DNA from: Micromonospora chersina
GTDB taxonomy: Bacteria > Actinomycetota > Actinomycetes > Mycobacteriales > Micromonosporaceae
Assembly (NCBI RefSeq): GCF_900091475.1
Contig: NZ_FMIB01000002.1
Coordinates: forward strand, 1,550,001-1,614,000
Length of the DNA: 64,000 nt
Direction of reading: 5' to 3'
Shown here: piece by piece, positions 44,970 through 52,765 of the stretch
How the letters are laid out: each line of letters starts with the position of its first letter
How positions within the stretch are numbered: position 1 is the first letter of the stretch
Translations under genes and position numbers: made by a program
The notes under the pieces: generated by a model
What the model was told of the DNA's origin: nothing
The model's database searches: none
The model's input: only the letters and a program-made list of their open reading frames with translations

Positions 44970-45809
44970 GTGCATCCCGACGACCCCGCAGAGCAGCAGC
45001 CGACCGAGAACTCACCCGTTCGCCGTACGATCGACCCGGCATCAGCCGAACGGACGATCGGCCGGCACCGGGCCCCGGAGCCGGCACGGCGCGGGCCGAT
45101 CCGCTCCACCCCCGCCCGGGTCGCCGTCGCCACCGGCGTGACCTGCTGCCTCGGCCTGATCGGGGTCGTCGGCGCACGGTCGACCGGGCAGGCGCACGAG
45201 CCGCTCCGCGAGGCGCTCGCGGACCGGGCGGCCGCCGCCAGCGAGCAGCGGGCCTCCCGCGACTTCGAGCGGAGCGCCCCGCCGGTCGCCGTGCCGGTCA
45301 CCCCGATCCCGGCCGCCACGCCCAGCCCGACGCCCGCGAGGAAGGCGCCGAAGAAGCCCGTCCGGCCCAAGCACCCCCGGCCCGTCGCCGGGCTGGACCA
45401 GCGGCAGATGGACAACGCCAAGGCGATCGTCGACGCCGGCCTGGCCCTGAAGATGCCCCGCCGGGCCCTCGTCGTGGCCGTCGCCACCGCCATGCAGGAG
45501 AGCGATCTCTACAACCTGGCCAGCGACGTGCTGCCCGAGTCGTTCGACTACCCGCACCAGGGCAGCGGCTCCGACCACGACTCGATCGGCCTGTTCCAGC
45601 AGCGGCCCAGCAGCGGCTGGGGCACCGTCGCCGAGATCATGCGGCCCGCGTACGCGGCCCGCGCGTTCTTCACCGCGCTCAGGGAGGTGCCCGGCTGGAC
45701 CGAGATGAGCCTCACCGAGGCGGCCCAGGCGGTGCAGGTCTCGGCCTTCCCCGACGCGTACGCGCAGCACGAGGACCGGGCCACCACCGTGGTGGCGGCG
45801 CTGGTCTGA
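44970..45809 (+). CDS. Secreted lysozyme-like/transglycosylase-like protein
   Basis: The 279-aa protein has a basic N-terminus, a membrane or signal segment near 49-68 (RVAVATGVTCCLGLIGVVG), a Pro/Ala/Lys-rich linker and a C-terminal domain (about 140-279) with VAVATAMQESDLYNLA, GSDHDSIGLFQQRPSSGWG and RAFFTALREVPGW. These features (E in MQES, GLFQQR) match lysozyme-like domains of actinomycete wall enzymes. It probably acts on the cell wall; the catalytic Glu is the one in MQES. The GTG start is the leaderless one. Confidence 0.82.
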   Translation: MHPDDPAEQQPTENSPVRRTIDPASAERTIGRHRAPEPARRGPIRSTPARVAVATGVTCCLGLIGVVGARSTGQAHEPLREALADRAAAASEQRASRDFERSAPPVAVPVTPIPAATPSPTPARKAPKKPVRPKHPRPVAGLDQRQMDNAKAIVDAGLALKMPRRALVVAVATAMQESDLYNLASDVLPESFDYPHQGSGSDHDSIGLFQQRPSSGWGTVAEIMRPAYAARAFFTALREVPGWTEMSLTEAAQAVQVSAFPDAYAQHEDRATTVVAALV

Positions 45810-45816
45810 GCGGCGC

Positions 45817-46305
45817 TCAGGCCGCGCTGCGCTCGGCGGCGCCACCGGTCGGCAGCCCCGCAGCGGCGGTCGGGGTCTCCGGCGGCACCACGTCGCCGCG
45901 TACCCCCGCGAGGACCTCGTCGACGCGGGCCTCGCGCCGGCGGCGGGCCAGCAGCGCCGCCTCGAAGTCGCGACGCGCACGGACCGCCTCGGCGTACGCC
46001 TGCTCGCGGACCTGGCGGGCCTCCTCCCGGGCGGCCTCCAGCTCGCTGCGGGCCTGGGCAAGCAGCGCGGCGGCCTCCCGCTCGGCGGCCGTCCCGGCGA
46101 CCACCTCCGCCTCCACGACGGCGGTGCGGCGGCGCAGGAAGTCGCAGAGGTGGGTCGCGTCCTCCCGGATCTGGTCCCACTCCCGGCCCGCGCCGGCGGC
46201 GCTCTCCGCGCGGGCGGCGAGCCGGACCAACCGGATTCCCAGCTCGTCCAGGCAGGAGTCCACCTGCCGCTGGTCGTAACCGGTCTCAACCACGGAGAAC
46301 CTCAT
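45817..46305 (-). CDS. DivIVA-domain-like coiled-coil protein
   Basis: The 162-aa protein begins MRFSVVETGYDQRQVDSCLDELG, typical of the short N-terminal DivIVA/Wag31 motif (G-Y-D/N-x-x-x-V-D). A coiled coil follows from about residue 60 to 140, rich in Ala, Glu and Arg (AREEARQVREQAYAEAVRARRDFEAALLA). DivIVA proteins bind curved membrane or scaffold others. This one is short and lies next to a receiver and STAS genes, so it may recruit them. ATG 46305 is supported by a GGGG stretch 9 bases upstream and by the conserved start. Confidence 0.75.
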   Translation of the reverse strand: MRFSVVETGYDQRQVDSCLDELGIRLVRLAARAESAAGAGREWDQIREDATHLCDFLRRRTAVVEAEVVAGTAAEREAAALLAQARSELEAAREEARQVREQAYAEAVRARRDFEAALLARRRREARVDEVLAGVRGDVVPPETPTAAAGLPTGGAAERSAA

Positions 46306-46425
46306 GCGTGTCGCCCCCCAGGCAGCTGGTGTCACTTCCCCACCTGACGATCCTGGGCGGCGAGCGGCCACGCCCGTGGCCGTTCCCACAAAATGTTCAG
46401 CATCCGGATGCCCGGACGAAGGTGG

Positions 46426-46872
46426 TCAGGGGTGCTTGGGAAGCACGACCACCCGGCCGAAGAACTCGTCGATCCGCCGCACCACGTCGTTGAAGTCGTC
46501 CAGGTCGATCGGCTTCGTCACGTACGCGTTGGCCTGGAGCGTGTAGCTGCCGAGGATGTCGGTGTCGGCGTTGGAGGTGGTCAGCACGACGATCGGGATG
46601 GTGCGCAGGTTCTCGTCCCGCTTCACCTCGCCGAGCACCTGACGCCCGTCCATGCGCGGCATGTTGAGGTCGAGCAGGATGACGTCCGGCCGCTGGGCCT
46701 CGGTGTGCCGGCCCTCGCGGCGCAGGAACTCCATCGCCTCCTGGCCGTCGTTGACCACGTCGATGATCTTCTCGACGTCCGAGTCCTCGAGCGCCTCCTC
46801 GATCATCAGGACGTCACCCGGGTCGTCGTCCACCACCAGGATACGAACGGGGCTCGGGGTGCCATGACCCAT
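46426..46872 (-). CDS. Stand-alone receiver protein (Rcp1-like)
   Basis: The 148-aa protein is a single receiver domain of the CheY/Rcp1 type: VRILVVDDDPGDVLMIEEAL, DVILLDLNMPRMDGRQVL (phospho-Asp), VVLTTSNADTD and YVTKPID. GDVLMIEEALED is typical of receivers that partner with phytochrome-like or hybrid histidine kinases. No kinase is next to it. It is spaced 73 bases from the STAS gene and 120 from the DivIVA-like gene, same strand. Confidence 0.9.
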   Translation of the reverse strand: MGHGTPSPVRILVVDDDPGDVLMIEEALEDSDVEKIIDVVNDGQEAMEFLRREGRHTEAQRPDVILLDLNMPRMDGRQVLGEVKRDENLRTIPIVVLTTSNADTDILGSYTLQANAYVTKPIDLDDFNDVVRRIDEFFGRVVVLPKHP

Positions 46873-46945
46873 GGGAAAACCTGCTTCGTCTCGGAGGTGG
46901 AGGCGTCGACGGCGAGGTCGACCACCGGCGGGGAAATCTATCCGA

Positions 46946-47293
46946 TCAGGAGGCGGCCGGCGTGGCCGGGTCGGCCCTGCCCGCCTCGTAGCGCAGCACC
47001 TCGTCCAGCCCGGTCATCCGGAGCACCCGGGCCACCCGCCCGGTCGCCCCGGTGATCCGCAACCAGCCGCCCGCGGCGGTCGCGAGGTTGTCGCCGCGGA
47101 CGAACGCGGCGATGCCCGTGGAGTCGCAGAAGGTCAGCTCCGTGAGGTCCAGCAGCAGCTCGCGGTGCCCGTCGGCGGCCAACCGGTCGATGGCGGCGGT
47201 GAGCTCCGGCGCGGTGCTCAGGTCGAGCTCACCCGCGAGCCGGAGGCGGGCCGGGCCGCCGTCCAGCCGGGCGTGCGTGACGGTGAACGTCAC
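46946..47293 (-). CDS. STAS-domain anti-sigma-factor antagonist
   Basis: The 115-aa protein has the STAS fold with LRLAGELDLSTAPEL and the phosphorylatable Ser in TFCDSTGIAAF. Such proteins bind and release an anti-sigma kinase (RsbW type) when dephosphorylated by a SpoIIE-type phosphatase. The phosphatase gene two places upstream fits this role. GTG 47293 is chosen for GAGGGGGG upstream. A canonical TATACT -10 lies 48 bases before it. Confidence 0.9.
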   Translation of the reverse strand: MTFTVTHARLDGGPARLRLAGELDLSTAPELTAAIDRLAADGHRELLLDLTELTFCDSTGIAAFVRGDNLATAAGGWLRITGATGRVARVLRMTGLDEVLRYEAGRADPATPAAS

Positions 47294-47340
47294 CGTGGCC
47301 CCCCTCGCTCCCACCGCAGGCCGACCCTTGCAGTTCAGCA

Positions 47341-47346
47341 AGTATA
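47341..47346 (-). promoter_or_regulatory. -10 box of the STAS promoter
   Basis: TATACT on the minus strand, 48 bases before the STAS start. Suggests a separate promoter after the B12-protein gene. Confidence 0.45.
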
Positions 47347-47371
47347 CGCACGGTTCCGGGCAGCTCGGCGG

Positions 47372-48421
47372 TCACCGTGCCGGGGCGGCCGGCAGCCCGC
47401 TGACCAGGGCACGAGCCCGGTCGAGGAAGCGCCCGGCGCGGGGAAAGTCGCGCAGCAGGTGTCCATAGTGGTCGAGGGTGAGCCCCACGGCGCCCGCCGG
47501 GACCCGGCGGCTGACCAGGATCGCCACCAGCCACTCGACGAACTCGCCGAAGAGGGTCTCGTCGTCGACGTAGAGGGCGGCGGCGAGGAAGTCGACGATG
47601 TAGCCGAGGTCGCTCACTGTCGAGTCGAGCTGCGCCGGGGTGTAGTCGCGTACCCCCGGCACCCGCTCCCGCAGGTCGGCCAGAGCGCTGTCGATCAGCT
47701 CGCCGCGACGCTTCGTGAGGCTCGCGTACTCGTCGTCGGCGAGGTGGTCGAGCCGGGCCGGCGGCACCGCGCGCAGCGCCCGCTCGTCGGCGAGCAGGTC
47801 AGCCGCGCTGGGCGCGTCCGGCGCCCAGGCCACCCCGAGCACCCGGGCCCAGCGGCCGTCGCCGCCGAAGCCGCGCCCGCCCACCACCACCGGCACGTCC
47901 GAGCGGCGGCACGCCTCGATCATCCGGTGGGCGTGCGGCAGCCGCATCGGCAGCGCGCAGGCCAGCGCCACCGCGTGCGCGTCGTAGCGGTGCAGGTAGG
48001 AGACCAGGTGCGCGGCGGGCACGCTGGCCCCGAGGAAGGTCACCTGCCAGCCGCGCAGCCGCAGCACCTCGGCCACCAGCCGGGCCGGCAGCGCGTGCCA
48101 CTCCCCGTCCATGCAGGCCACCACGATCCGGCCCCGGGTCGGGCGGGGATCGGCGTACGCGGCGACGGCGGCCACCACCCGCTCGCTGACGTGGGTGGCG
48201 GCGTGCTCCTGGGCCACGCTCCACTCGTCACGCGCCCACCGCTCCCCCACCTCGGCCTGCGCGGGGGCCACCAGGTCCAGCAGCACGCGCTCGGCCGGCA
48301 CGCCGGACTCCAGCAGCCCGACGGCCACCTCGACGGCGCCGTGCTCGTCGGCCTCCGCCAGGAACTCCAGGTAGCCGGGGAAGGCGTGAGCCGGGTCGGC
48401 CACGGTGGTCGTCGCGGTCAC
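47372..48421 (-). CDS. Cobalamin-binding protein, probable light sensor, with extra helical domain
   Basis: The 349-aa protein has a B12-binding four-helix domain (VAPAQAEVGERWARDEWSVAQEH) with W62 and E72-H73, the residues that contact cobalamin in CarH-type photoreceptors. A Rossmann domain follows with EWH (E107, H109) as the lower-ligand motif and TFLGASVPAAHL. There is no DNA-binding domain, unlike CarH/LitR. Residues about 225-345 form an uncharacterised all-helical C-terminal domain (YIVDFLAAALYVDDETLFGE). It overlaps the SpoIIE phosphatase stop by 4 bases (GTGA), so they are translationally coupled. It may report light or cobalamin status to the phosphatase. Confidence 0.85.
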   Translation of the reverse strand: MTATTTVADPAHAFPGYLEFLAEADEHGAVEVAVGLLESGVPAERVLLDLVAPAQAEVGERWARDEWSVAQEHAATHVSERVVAAVAAYADPRPTRGRIVVACMDGEWHALPARLVAEVLRLRGWQVTFLGASVPAAHLVSYLHRYDAHAVALACALPMRLPHAHRMIEACRRSDVPVVVGGRGFGGDGRWARVLGVAWAPDAPSAADLLADERALRAVPPARLDHLADDEYASLTKRRGELIDSALADLRERVPGVRDYTPAQLDSTVSDLGYIVDFLAAALYVDDETLFGEFVEWLVAILVSRRVPAGAVGLTLDHYGHLLRDFPRAGRFLDRARALVSGLPAAPAR

Positions 48422-50193
48422 GCGGTGGTCTCCCTCGGTCGGTCGGCGCCGGTCGGGCCCTGCACCGCGTGCAGGTGACGGCCCGGGCGGCCGGGGCCGG
48501 TGGCCCGCAGCGCGAGCACCGCGATGTCGTCGTGGTCGCCGTGGCCCAGCCAGTCGCAGGTCACCTGCTCGATCCGCTCGGCCAGTGCCGGGGCGGGCAT
48601 CCGGTGGCAGCCCGTCACCGCGTGGAGCAGCCGCTCGGCGCCGAACTGCTCGTCGCCGCGCCGGCCGCCCCGCGCCTCGGTCACGCCGTCGCTGTAGAGC
48701 AGGCAGGTCTCGCCCGGCGCCAGGTGCACGGTCACCTCGCCGATTCGTGGATCCGGCACCACGCCGATCAGCATGCCGCTCAGCGGCACCACCTCGACCT
48801 CGCCGGAGGCCCGCAGCACCAGCGGCGGGAGGTGGCCGCCGCCGGCCATGGTCAGGGTGAGGCTGCCGTCGCGGTGCGGGCGGACCACACCCAGCACCAT
48901 GGTGGCGAAGCGACCCTGCCCGTGCGCCTGGGTGGTCTCCAGCAGCGCGTCGTTGAGGAGCTTCAGCAGCCGTCCCGGCTGCGACTCGACCCGGTGCAGC
49001 GCGTGCAGGCACTGCCGGAGCTGGCCGGTGAACACCGCCGCCTCGACGCCCTTGCCCGAGACGTCGCCCAGGAAGAAGACCGAACCGCCGTCGACGAGCC
49101 GGTGGGAGCCGTAGAAGTCACCGCCGATCCGCAACCCGGCCTGCGCCGGCCGGTACGCGGTGCCCCACTGCACGCCGGTAGCCGCCGCCGGCTCGACGGG
49201 CAGCAGGCTGGCCTGGAGGGTGTCGGCGACCTCCGCCTGGTCGCGGTAGAGCACGGCGGTGGTCAGCGCGGCGCCGGCGCGGGCCGCGAAGGCGCGGACC
49301 AGGTCGAGGTCGGCGTCGTCGTACCAGCGGCCGGCCCGGCGGGCCACCAGCAGCACGCCGGCCGGCATCTCCCGCCCGGGCAGCGGCACCACCCGCGCGG
49401 TGGCTCCGGCCGCGTCGAGCCCCGGCAGCCAGCCGGCCTCGACGGCCTGCTCGACCAGCCAGTCCAGGGCGTGCGGCTCGGCCCCGCCGAGGCCCTCCGC
49501 GATCGCCGACGGCAGCGCCGTGGCGGCGAGCATGCCGCTGTCCACGGCGGGCGCCTCGTCGTCCGCCCGTACCGCCCGCCACCAGCGGGCCCGGCCGGAG
49601 CGCGGGGCCAGCACCAGCACGGCGGCGTCGGCCAGGGTCGGCACGGCCAGCCGGACCACCGCCGCGGCGGCCCGGTCGGGGTGCAGGGGGTTGCCGAGCT
49701 TCTCGCCGACCACGGCGAGGAACGCCGAGCGGGCCCGCTCGGCGAGCAGCGCGTCGGCCCGGCTGACGCTCTCGGTGACGTCCTCGACGTACCAGCAGCG
49801 GCGGGCCGCGGAGAGCGAAACCCGCCGCAGCCGCAGCCGACGCCCGTGATGGGCGAACTCGCCCGGGTCGGCGGCGAGCAGCGCGGGCACGCTGGCCGCG
49901 GCCAGCACCTCGCCGGCCACCACCTCGGGAACCAGCCGCTCGGCAACCGGGCTGAGGTGCCGCACCACGCCGTCGGCGTCGCAGACGATGAGGCCCTCGC
50001 GGAAGTGCTCCACCACCTCCGACCAGTCGGGGGTGGGCAGGTCGCGGTCCGGGGCCAGGGGCGGCAGGGCGGGAGCGGCGACGGACCTCGGGCGAGCCCT
50101 TCCGGCGCCCGGCCTGGAGACCCGTCCGTCGCCCGGGTCAGCACCCCTGACGTCGGCAGCAGTCACCAGATGAGCCCCACTCCTTGTCGACAC
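48418..50193 (-). CDS. PAS/GAF-domain SpoIIE (PP2C-type) serine phosphatase
   Basis: The 591-aa protein has a PAS-like region (about 60-140, EGLIVCDADGVVRHLSP), a GAF domain (about 160-310, AFLAVVGEKLGNPLHPDRAAAAVVRL), and a SpoIIE phosphatase domain (about 345-565) with GGDFYGSHRL, FFLGDVSGKGVEAAVFTG, GGGHLPPLV and YSDGVTEARG and DDIAVLAL. It should dephosphorylate STAS partners. GTG 50193 is the longest start; GTG 50166, 13 bases after a GGAG, is an alternative. It is coupled to the B12-binding protein gene and divergent from two more STAS genes. Confidence 0.94.
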   Translation of the reverse strand: MSTRSGAHLVTAADVRGADPGDGRVSRPGAGRARPRSVAAPALPPLAPDRDLPTPDWSEVVEHFREGLIVCDADGVVRHLSPVAERLVPEVVAGEVLAAASVPALLAADPGEFAHHGRRLRLRRVSLSAARRCWYVEDVTESVSRADALLAERARSAFLAVVGEKLGNPLHPDRAAAAVVRLAVPTLADAAVLVLAPRSGRARWWRAVRADDEAPAVDSGMLAATALPSAIAEGLGGAEPHALDWLVEQAVEAGWLPGLDAAGATARVVPLPGREMPAGVLLVARRAGRWYDDADLDLVRAFAARAGAALTTAVLYRDQAEVADTLQASLLPVEPAAATGVQWGTAYRPAQAGLRIGGDFYGSHRLVDGGSVFFLGDVSGKGVEAAVFTGQLRQCLHALHRVESQPGRLLKLLNDALLETTQAHGQGRFATMVLGVVRPHRDGSLTLTMAGGGHLPPLVLRASGEVEVVPLSGMLIGVVPDPRIGEVTVHLAPGETCLLYSDGVTEARGGRRGDEQFGAERLLHAVTGCHRMPAPALAERIEQVTCDWLGHGDHDDIAVLALRATGPGRPGRHLHAVQGPTGADRPRETTA

Positions 50194-50328
50194 CCCGCGG
50201 CGCGCCCGGAACGGCGCGTATGGTCAGATCTCTCCACCCCACCCTACGCCGGTGTGCCGGGACCGCCACCCCACGGCCTGCGCCCCGGCCTGCGGACGCG
50301 CCATCCGGCGAGGCCGTGCCGGGGTTGT

Positions 50329-50334
50329 TACGAT
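50329..50334 (+). promoter_or_regulatory. -10 box upstream of a STAS gene
   Basis: TACGAT, about 43 bases before the STAS start at 50377. Confidence 0.4.
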
Positions 50335-50376
50335 CCCTGACGACCGGCCCCCGACCGGGAGCCGCGGAAAGGTGTG

Positions 50377-50763
50377 ATGGTGGCACCCCGACGGAACACG
50401 CCCGAGGCGACGCCGCTGACCCTCTCCGTGGACCGGTCCGACCCCGTGGCCCCGGTCGTGAAGGTCGGCGGTGACCTGGCCTTCACCACGGCCACCCCGC
50501 TGCGCGTCGAGGTCGACCGGCTGCTGGCCGAGGGCCCCGCGACGCTCGTGCTGGACTTCGGCGACCTGCTCTTCATCGACAGCACCGGCCTGTCGGTGAT
50601 CGTGCACGCCTGGCGGGAGGGTCAGCAGCGGGGCACCGCGGTCCTGCTCCGGGAGCCGCCCCGCTTCCTCACCACGATCCTCGACATGACGGGGGTCACC
50701 GGCCTGCTGTCCCGGCCACGGCCGGAGGACCGGCCGGCGACGGATTCGTCCGCGTTCGCGTGA
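50377..50763 (+). CDS. STAS-domain protein (anti-sigma antagonist type)
   Basis: The 128-aa protein has the STAS motif LVLDFGDLLFIDSTGLSVIVHA with the conserved Ser in DSTG, and KVGGDLAFTTATPLRVEV as first strand-helix. It is probably a partner-switching antagonist dephosphorylated by the neighbouring SpoIIE enzyme. GTG 50374, ATG 50377 and GTG 50380 are possible starts; GGAAAGG upstream suits 50377-50380. It is divergent from the SpoIIE gene, with 183 bases between. Confidence 0.9.
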   Translation: MVAPRRNTPEATPLTLSVDRSDPVAPVVKVGGDLAFTTATPLRVEVDRLLAEGPATLVLDFGDLLFIDSTGLSVIVHAWREGQQRGTAVLLREPPRFLTTILDMTGVTGLLSRPRPEDRPATDSSAFA

Positions 50764-50809
50764 GCACCCCGGGGGTTTCCCGATCATCCCGACCTGGGAA
50801 CATGGCGAC

Positions 50810-51157
50810 ATGCCCTCTCAGCTGTTGACGATCGAGGTGGACCGGCTCGCCGCCGGACGTGCTCGGCTCCGGCTGACCGGCGAGCTCGACTTCGACACCG
50901 CGCCCGACCTCGTGGCCGCCGCCGCCGAGCTGCGCCGCGACGGCTGCCAGGAGCTGCTGCTCGACTTCGCCGGGGTGACGCTGTGCGACTCCTCGGGCCT
51001 CAGCGCGCTGGTGGTCGTCCACCGGGCCGGCGCCGGCGCGGTGCGGCTGGACTCCGTGAACCCGCCGGTACGCCAACTGCTGGACCGCACCGGGCTGACC
51101 GAGCTGCTGGCCGTCCCGCCGTCCACGGCGACCGGGGACGCCCGCCAGGTCGGCTGA
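50810..51157 (+). CDS. STAS-domain protein (anti-sigma antagonist type)
   Basis: The 115-aa protein is a STAS domain with LRLTGELDFDTAPDLV and LLLDFAGVTLCDSSGLSALV; the phospho-acceptor Ser is the first of DSSG. It closely resembles the STAS protein at 46.9 kb, suggesting two related antagonists controlled by one phosphatase. The 46-base gap to the preceding STAS gene suggests cotranscription. A strong terminator follows. Confidence 0.9.
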   Translation: MPSQLLTIEVDRLAAGRARLRLTGELDFDTAPDLVAAAAELRRDGCQELLLDFAGVTLCDSSGLSALVVVHRAGAGAVRLDSVNPPVRQLLDRTGLTELLAVPPSTATGDARQVG

Positions 51158-51178
51158 CCCCCGCCCGGAACGGGGGGT

Positions 51179-51211
51179 GGCCCCCGACCCTGGGACCAGG
51201 GGCCGGGGGCC
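51179..51211. terminator. GC-rich terminator hairpin between convergent genes
   Basis: GGCCCCCGACCC pairs with GGGGCCGGGGGCC (one mismatch). It lies between the STAS gene and the convergent 104-aa gene. Confidence 0.65.
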
Positions 51212-51223
51212 GGGGAGGGTGGC

Positions 51224-51538
51224 TCAGGCGGCCGGGATGGCCTGCAGGCGCGGCCCGGATTCGCGCAGCTCCCCCACGGTGGGCGAGGCCGCGTCCTCGG
51301 GCGCGCCGGAATCGGGCGTCTGGAACAGGTAACGGACGAACTCCCCACCCACCTCGTTGTCGTCCGCTCCCGGCCACTGCCCCACACAGTCGACGCCGAC
51401 GACCTCGCGTCCGCTGCCGTCGCTCTCCTCCAGCAGCGCCCAGAGGGTCACCGGATAGCAGCGCGTGCCCTCCGGGTCGACCTGCCACCGCGCGTACCAG
51501 CCGGGCCGGGCGGGGACGATCTCCACGATCCGTTTCAT
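51224..51538 (-). CDS. Hypothetical 104-aa protein
   Basis: The protein begins MKRIVEIVPARPGWYARWQV and contains CYPVTLWALLEESDG, DCVGQWPG and VGGEFVRYLFQ. No signal peptide or membrane segment is visible and I do not recognise the family. The N-terminal strand pattern and ending GRPRLQAIPAA-like tail suggest a small beta-rich cytoplasmic protein. The ATG has AGGGCAGG 5 bases upstream. A CGGGTGA dyad and a possible stress promoter lie in the gap towards the divergent DUF2267 gene. Confidence 0.75.
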   Translation of the reverse strand: MKRIVEIVPARPGWYARWQVDPEGTRCYPVTLWALLEESDGSGREVVGVDCVGQWPGADDNEVGGEFVRYLFQTPDSGAPEDAASPTVGELRESGPRLQAIPAA

Positions 51539-51601
51539 GACGACCTGCCCTTCCGCGTGCGTCGGAAGTTCTTCCGGTCCACCCCGATGGTGCGGGCCCG
51601 C

Positions 51602-51622
51602 CGGGTGACCGGTCCTCACCCG
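51602..51622. promoter_or_regulatory. 21-bp dyad CGGGTGA-N7-TCACCCG, copy 1
   Basis: CGGGTGA and TCACCCG are exact inverses with a 7-base spacer (CCGGTCC). The same arms and spacing recur at 59867-59887. Possible operator for a dimeric regulator in the gap between the 104-aa and the DUF2267 genes. Confidence 0.5.
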
Positions 51623-51654
51623 CAGCGAGTGAAGCTGGCCGGTCCGGCCCCGCC

Positions 51655-51680
51655 CGTTTCCTTCCCAGCGGCGCCGGGAA
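51655..51680 (+). promoter_or_regulatory. Weak stress-type promoter upstream of the DUF2267 gene
   Basis: CGTTT, 16 bases, GGGAA; one mismatch in each element relative to GGTTT/GGGTA. Confidence 0.35.
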
Positions 51681-51723
51681 GGCGACCGGCGCAAGCGCAA
51701 CCGACCAGGAACGAGGTGCGACG

Positions 51724-52695
51724 ATGCGCAAGCAGATGGAGGGCGACAACCAGCGCCGCCGGGCCCTGGCCCGGGACGCCCGGGAACGCGGTCTGCGGCC
51801 CAGCCAGACCGGCGCCAGCCTGAGCGCGTCCAAGCAGATCACCTCGCTGGACCAGCGCGAACGGTCCGGCCCGCCGCCGGCCGGCCGGCACAAGCCGGAC
51901 ACCACGCGCGGCGGTCCCGCGCCGCCGCCCGCGGCCGTGGCGGAGCGCCCGCGCCCGCTGCCCGACGAGCGGCCGGCCCGGGTGACCACGATGGGCTACC
52001 GGGCTCTCGTCGACGACGTGAGCCGGCGGGCCGGGGTGGACTTCTCCACCGCCAAGGTGGCGGCCGAGGCGACAGTGCTCGCGCTGGCCCGGGCGCTCGA
52101 CGAGGCCGAGCGGGAACGGCTGCTCGAGGCCGTGCCGGTGAAGCTGCACGACGTGGTGCCGGTGGACGGCATCGAGCGGCGGCAGGACCTGCCCGGCTTC
52201 CTGGCCGAGGTGGGCCGGCGCAGCCGCCTCACCCCGGAGCAGGCCCGCTACCAGGCGCAGGCCACCCTCGCCGCGCTGGCCGACGCGGACGGCGACCTCG
52301 TCGAGTCGCTGCGCGTACCGGACGGGTTGCGGGACCTGCTCGCGCCGCCGGTGGCCGGCGGCGGCCTGGTGGGTGCGACGTCCGCCACCGCTCCGCTGGA
52401 CGAGCAGGAACTGCGCGACGCGCTCGCCCAGCTGCCGTACTGGTCCAGTGACCGGCAGTCCCTGGTGCGCACCATCGAGCTGCCGGCCGGCAACCTGGAC
52501 CGGGTGCTCGACCGGCTCGACCAGCTCCGGGGCGAGACCGGGCGCGGCCCGCAGATCGGGCGGCCCGACCAGGACAGTGCCGTGCTCACCGTGCGCACCC
52601 AGCAGGTCGACGGGGTGACGGCGGTGGACGTGGACCTGGCCCGGCGGGTGGACGACGCCATCGACGAGGCCGGCGCCGGGATGGCCGCCGGCTGA
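51724..52695 (+). CDS. DUF2267 protein with a C-terminal PCD-like domain
   Basis: The 323-aa protein starts with a charged, Lys/Arg-rich tail, then has a DUF2267 domain (about 90-190) with MGYRALVDDVSRRAGVDF, DEAERERLLEAVPVKLHDVV. The C-terminus (about 230-320) resembles pterin-4a-carbinolamine dehydratase: LPYWSSDRQSLVRTIELP, and AVLTVRTQQVDGVTAVDVDLA with a final helix. The HHP active-site motif is missing (GRGPQIGRPD in its place), so it is likely a non-catalytic PCD-fold. The ATG is preceded by ACGAGGTGCGACG (AGG at 7-9 bases). Part of a stress-promoter neighbourhood. Confidence 0.78.
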   Translation: MRKQMEGDNQRRRALARDARERGLRPSQTGASLSASKQITSLDQRERSGPPPAGRHKPDTTRGGPAPPPAAVAERPRPLPDERPARVTTMGYRALVDDVSRRAGVDFSTAKVAAEATVLALARALDEAERERLLEAVPVKLHDVVPVDGIERRQDLPGFLAEVGRRSRLTPEQARYQAQATLAALADADGDLVESLRVPDGLRDLLAPPVAGGGLVGATSATAPLDEQELRDALAQLPYWSSDRQSLVRTIELPAGNLDRVLDRLDQLRGETGRGPQIGRPDQDSAVLTVRTQQVDGVTAVDVDLARRVDDAIDEAGAGMAAG

Positions 52696-52751
52696 GCGGC
52701 CTGGCGTGCGGGCCGGCGGGCGCTCCGTCCGCCGGCCCCACGCGGCCCGGG

Positions 52752-52757
52752 TACCGT
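52752..52757 (+). promoter_or_regulatory. -10 box of a probable leaderless promoter
   Basis: TACCGT, then 8 bases, then GTG 52766. Confidence 0.45.
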
Positions 52758-52765
52758 TGGCCGCC

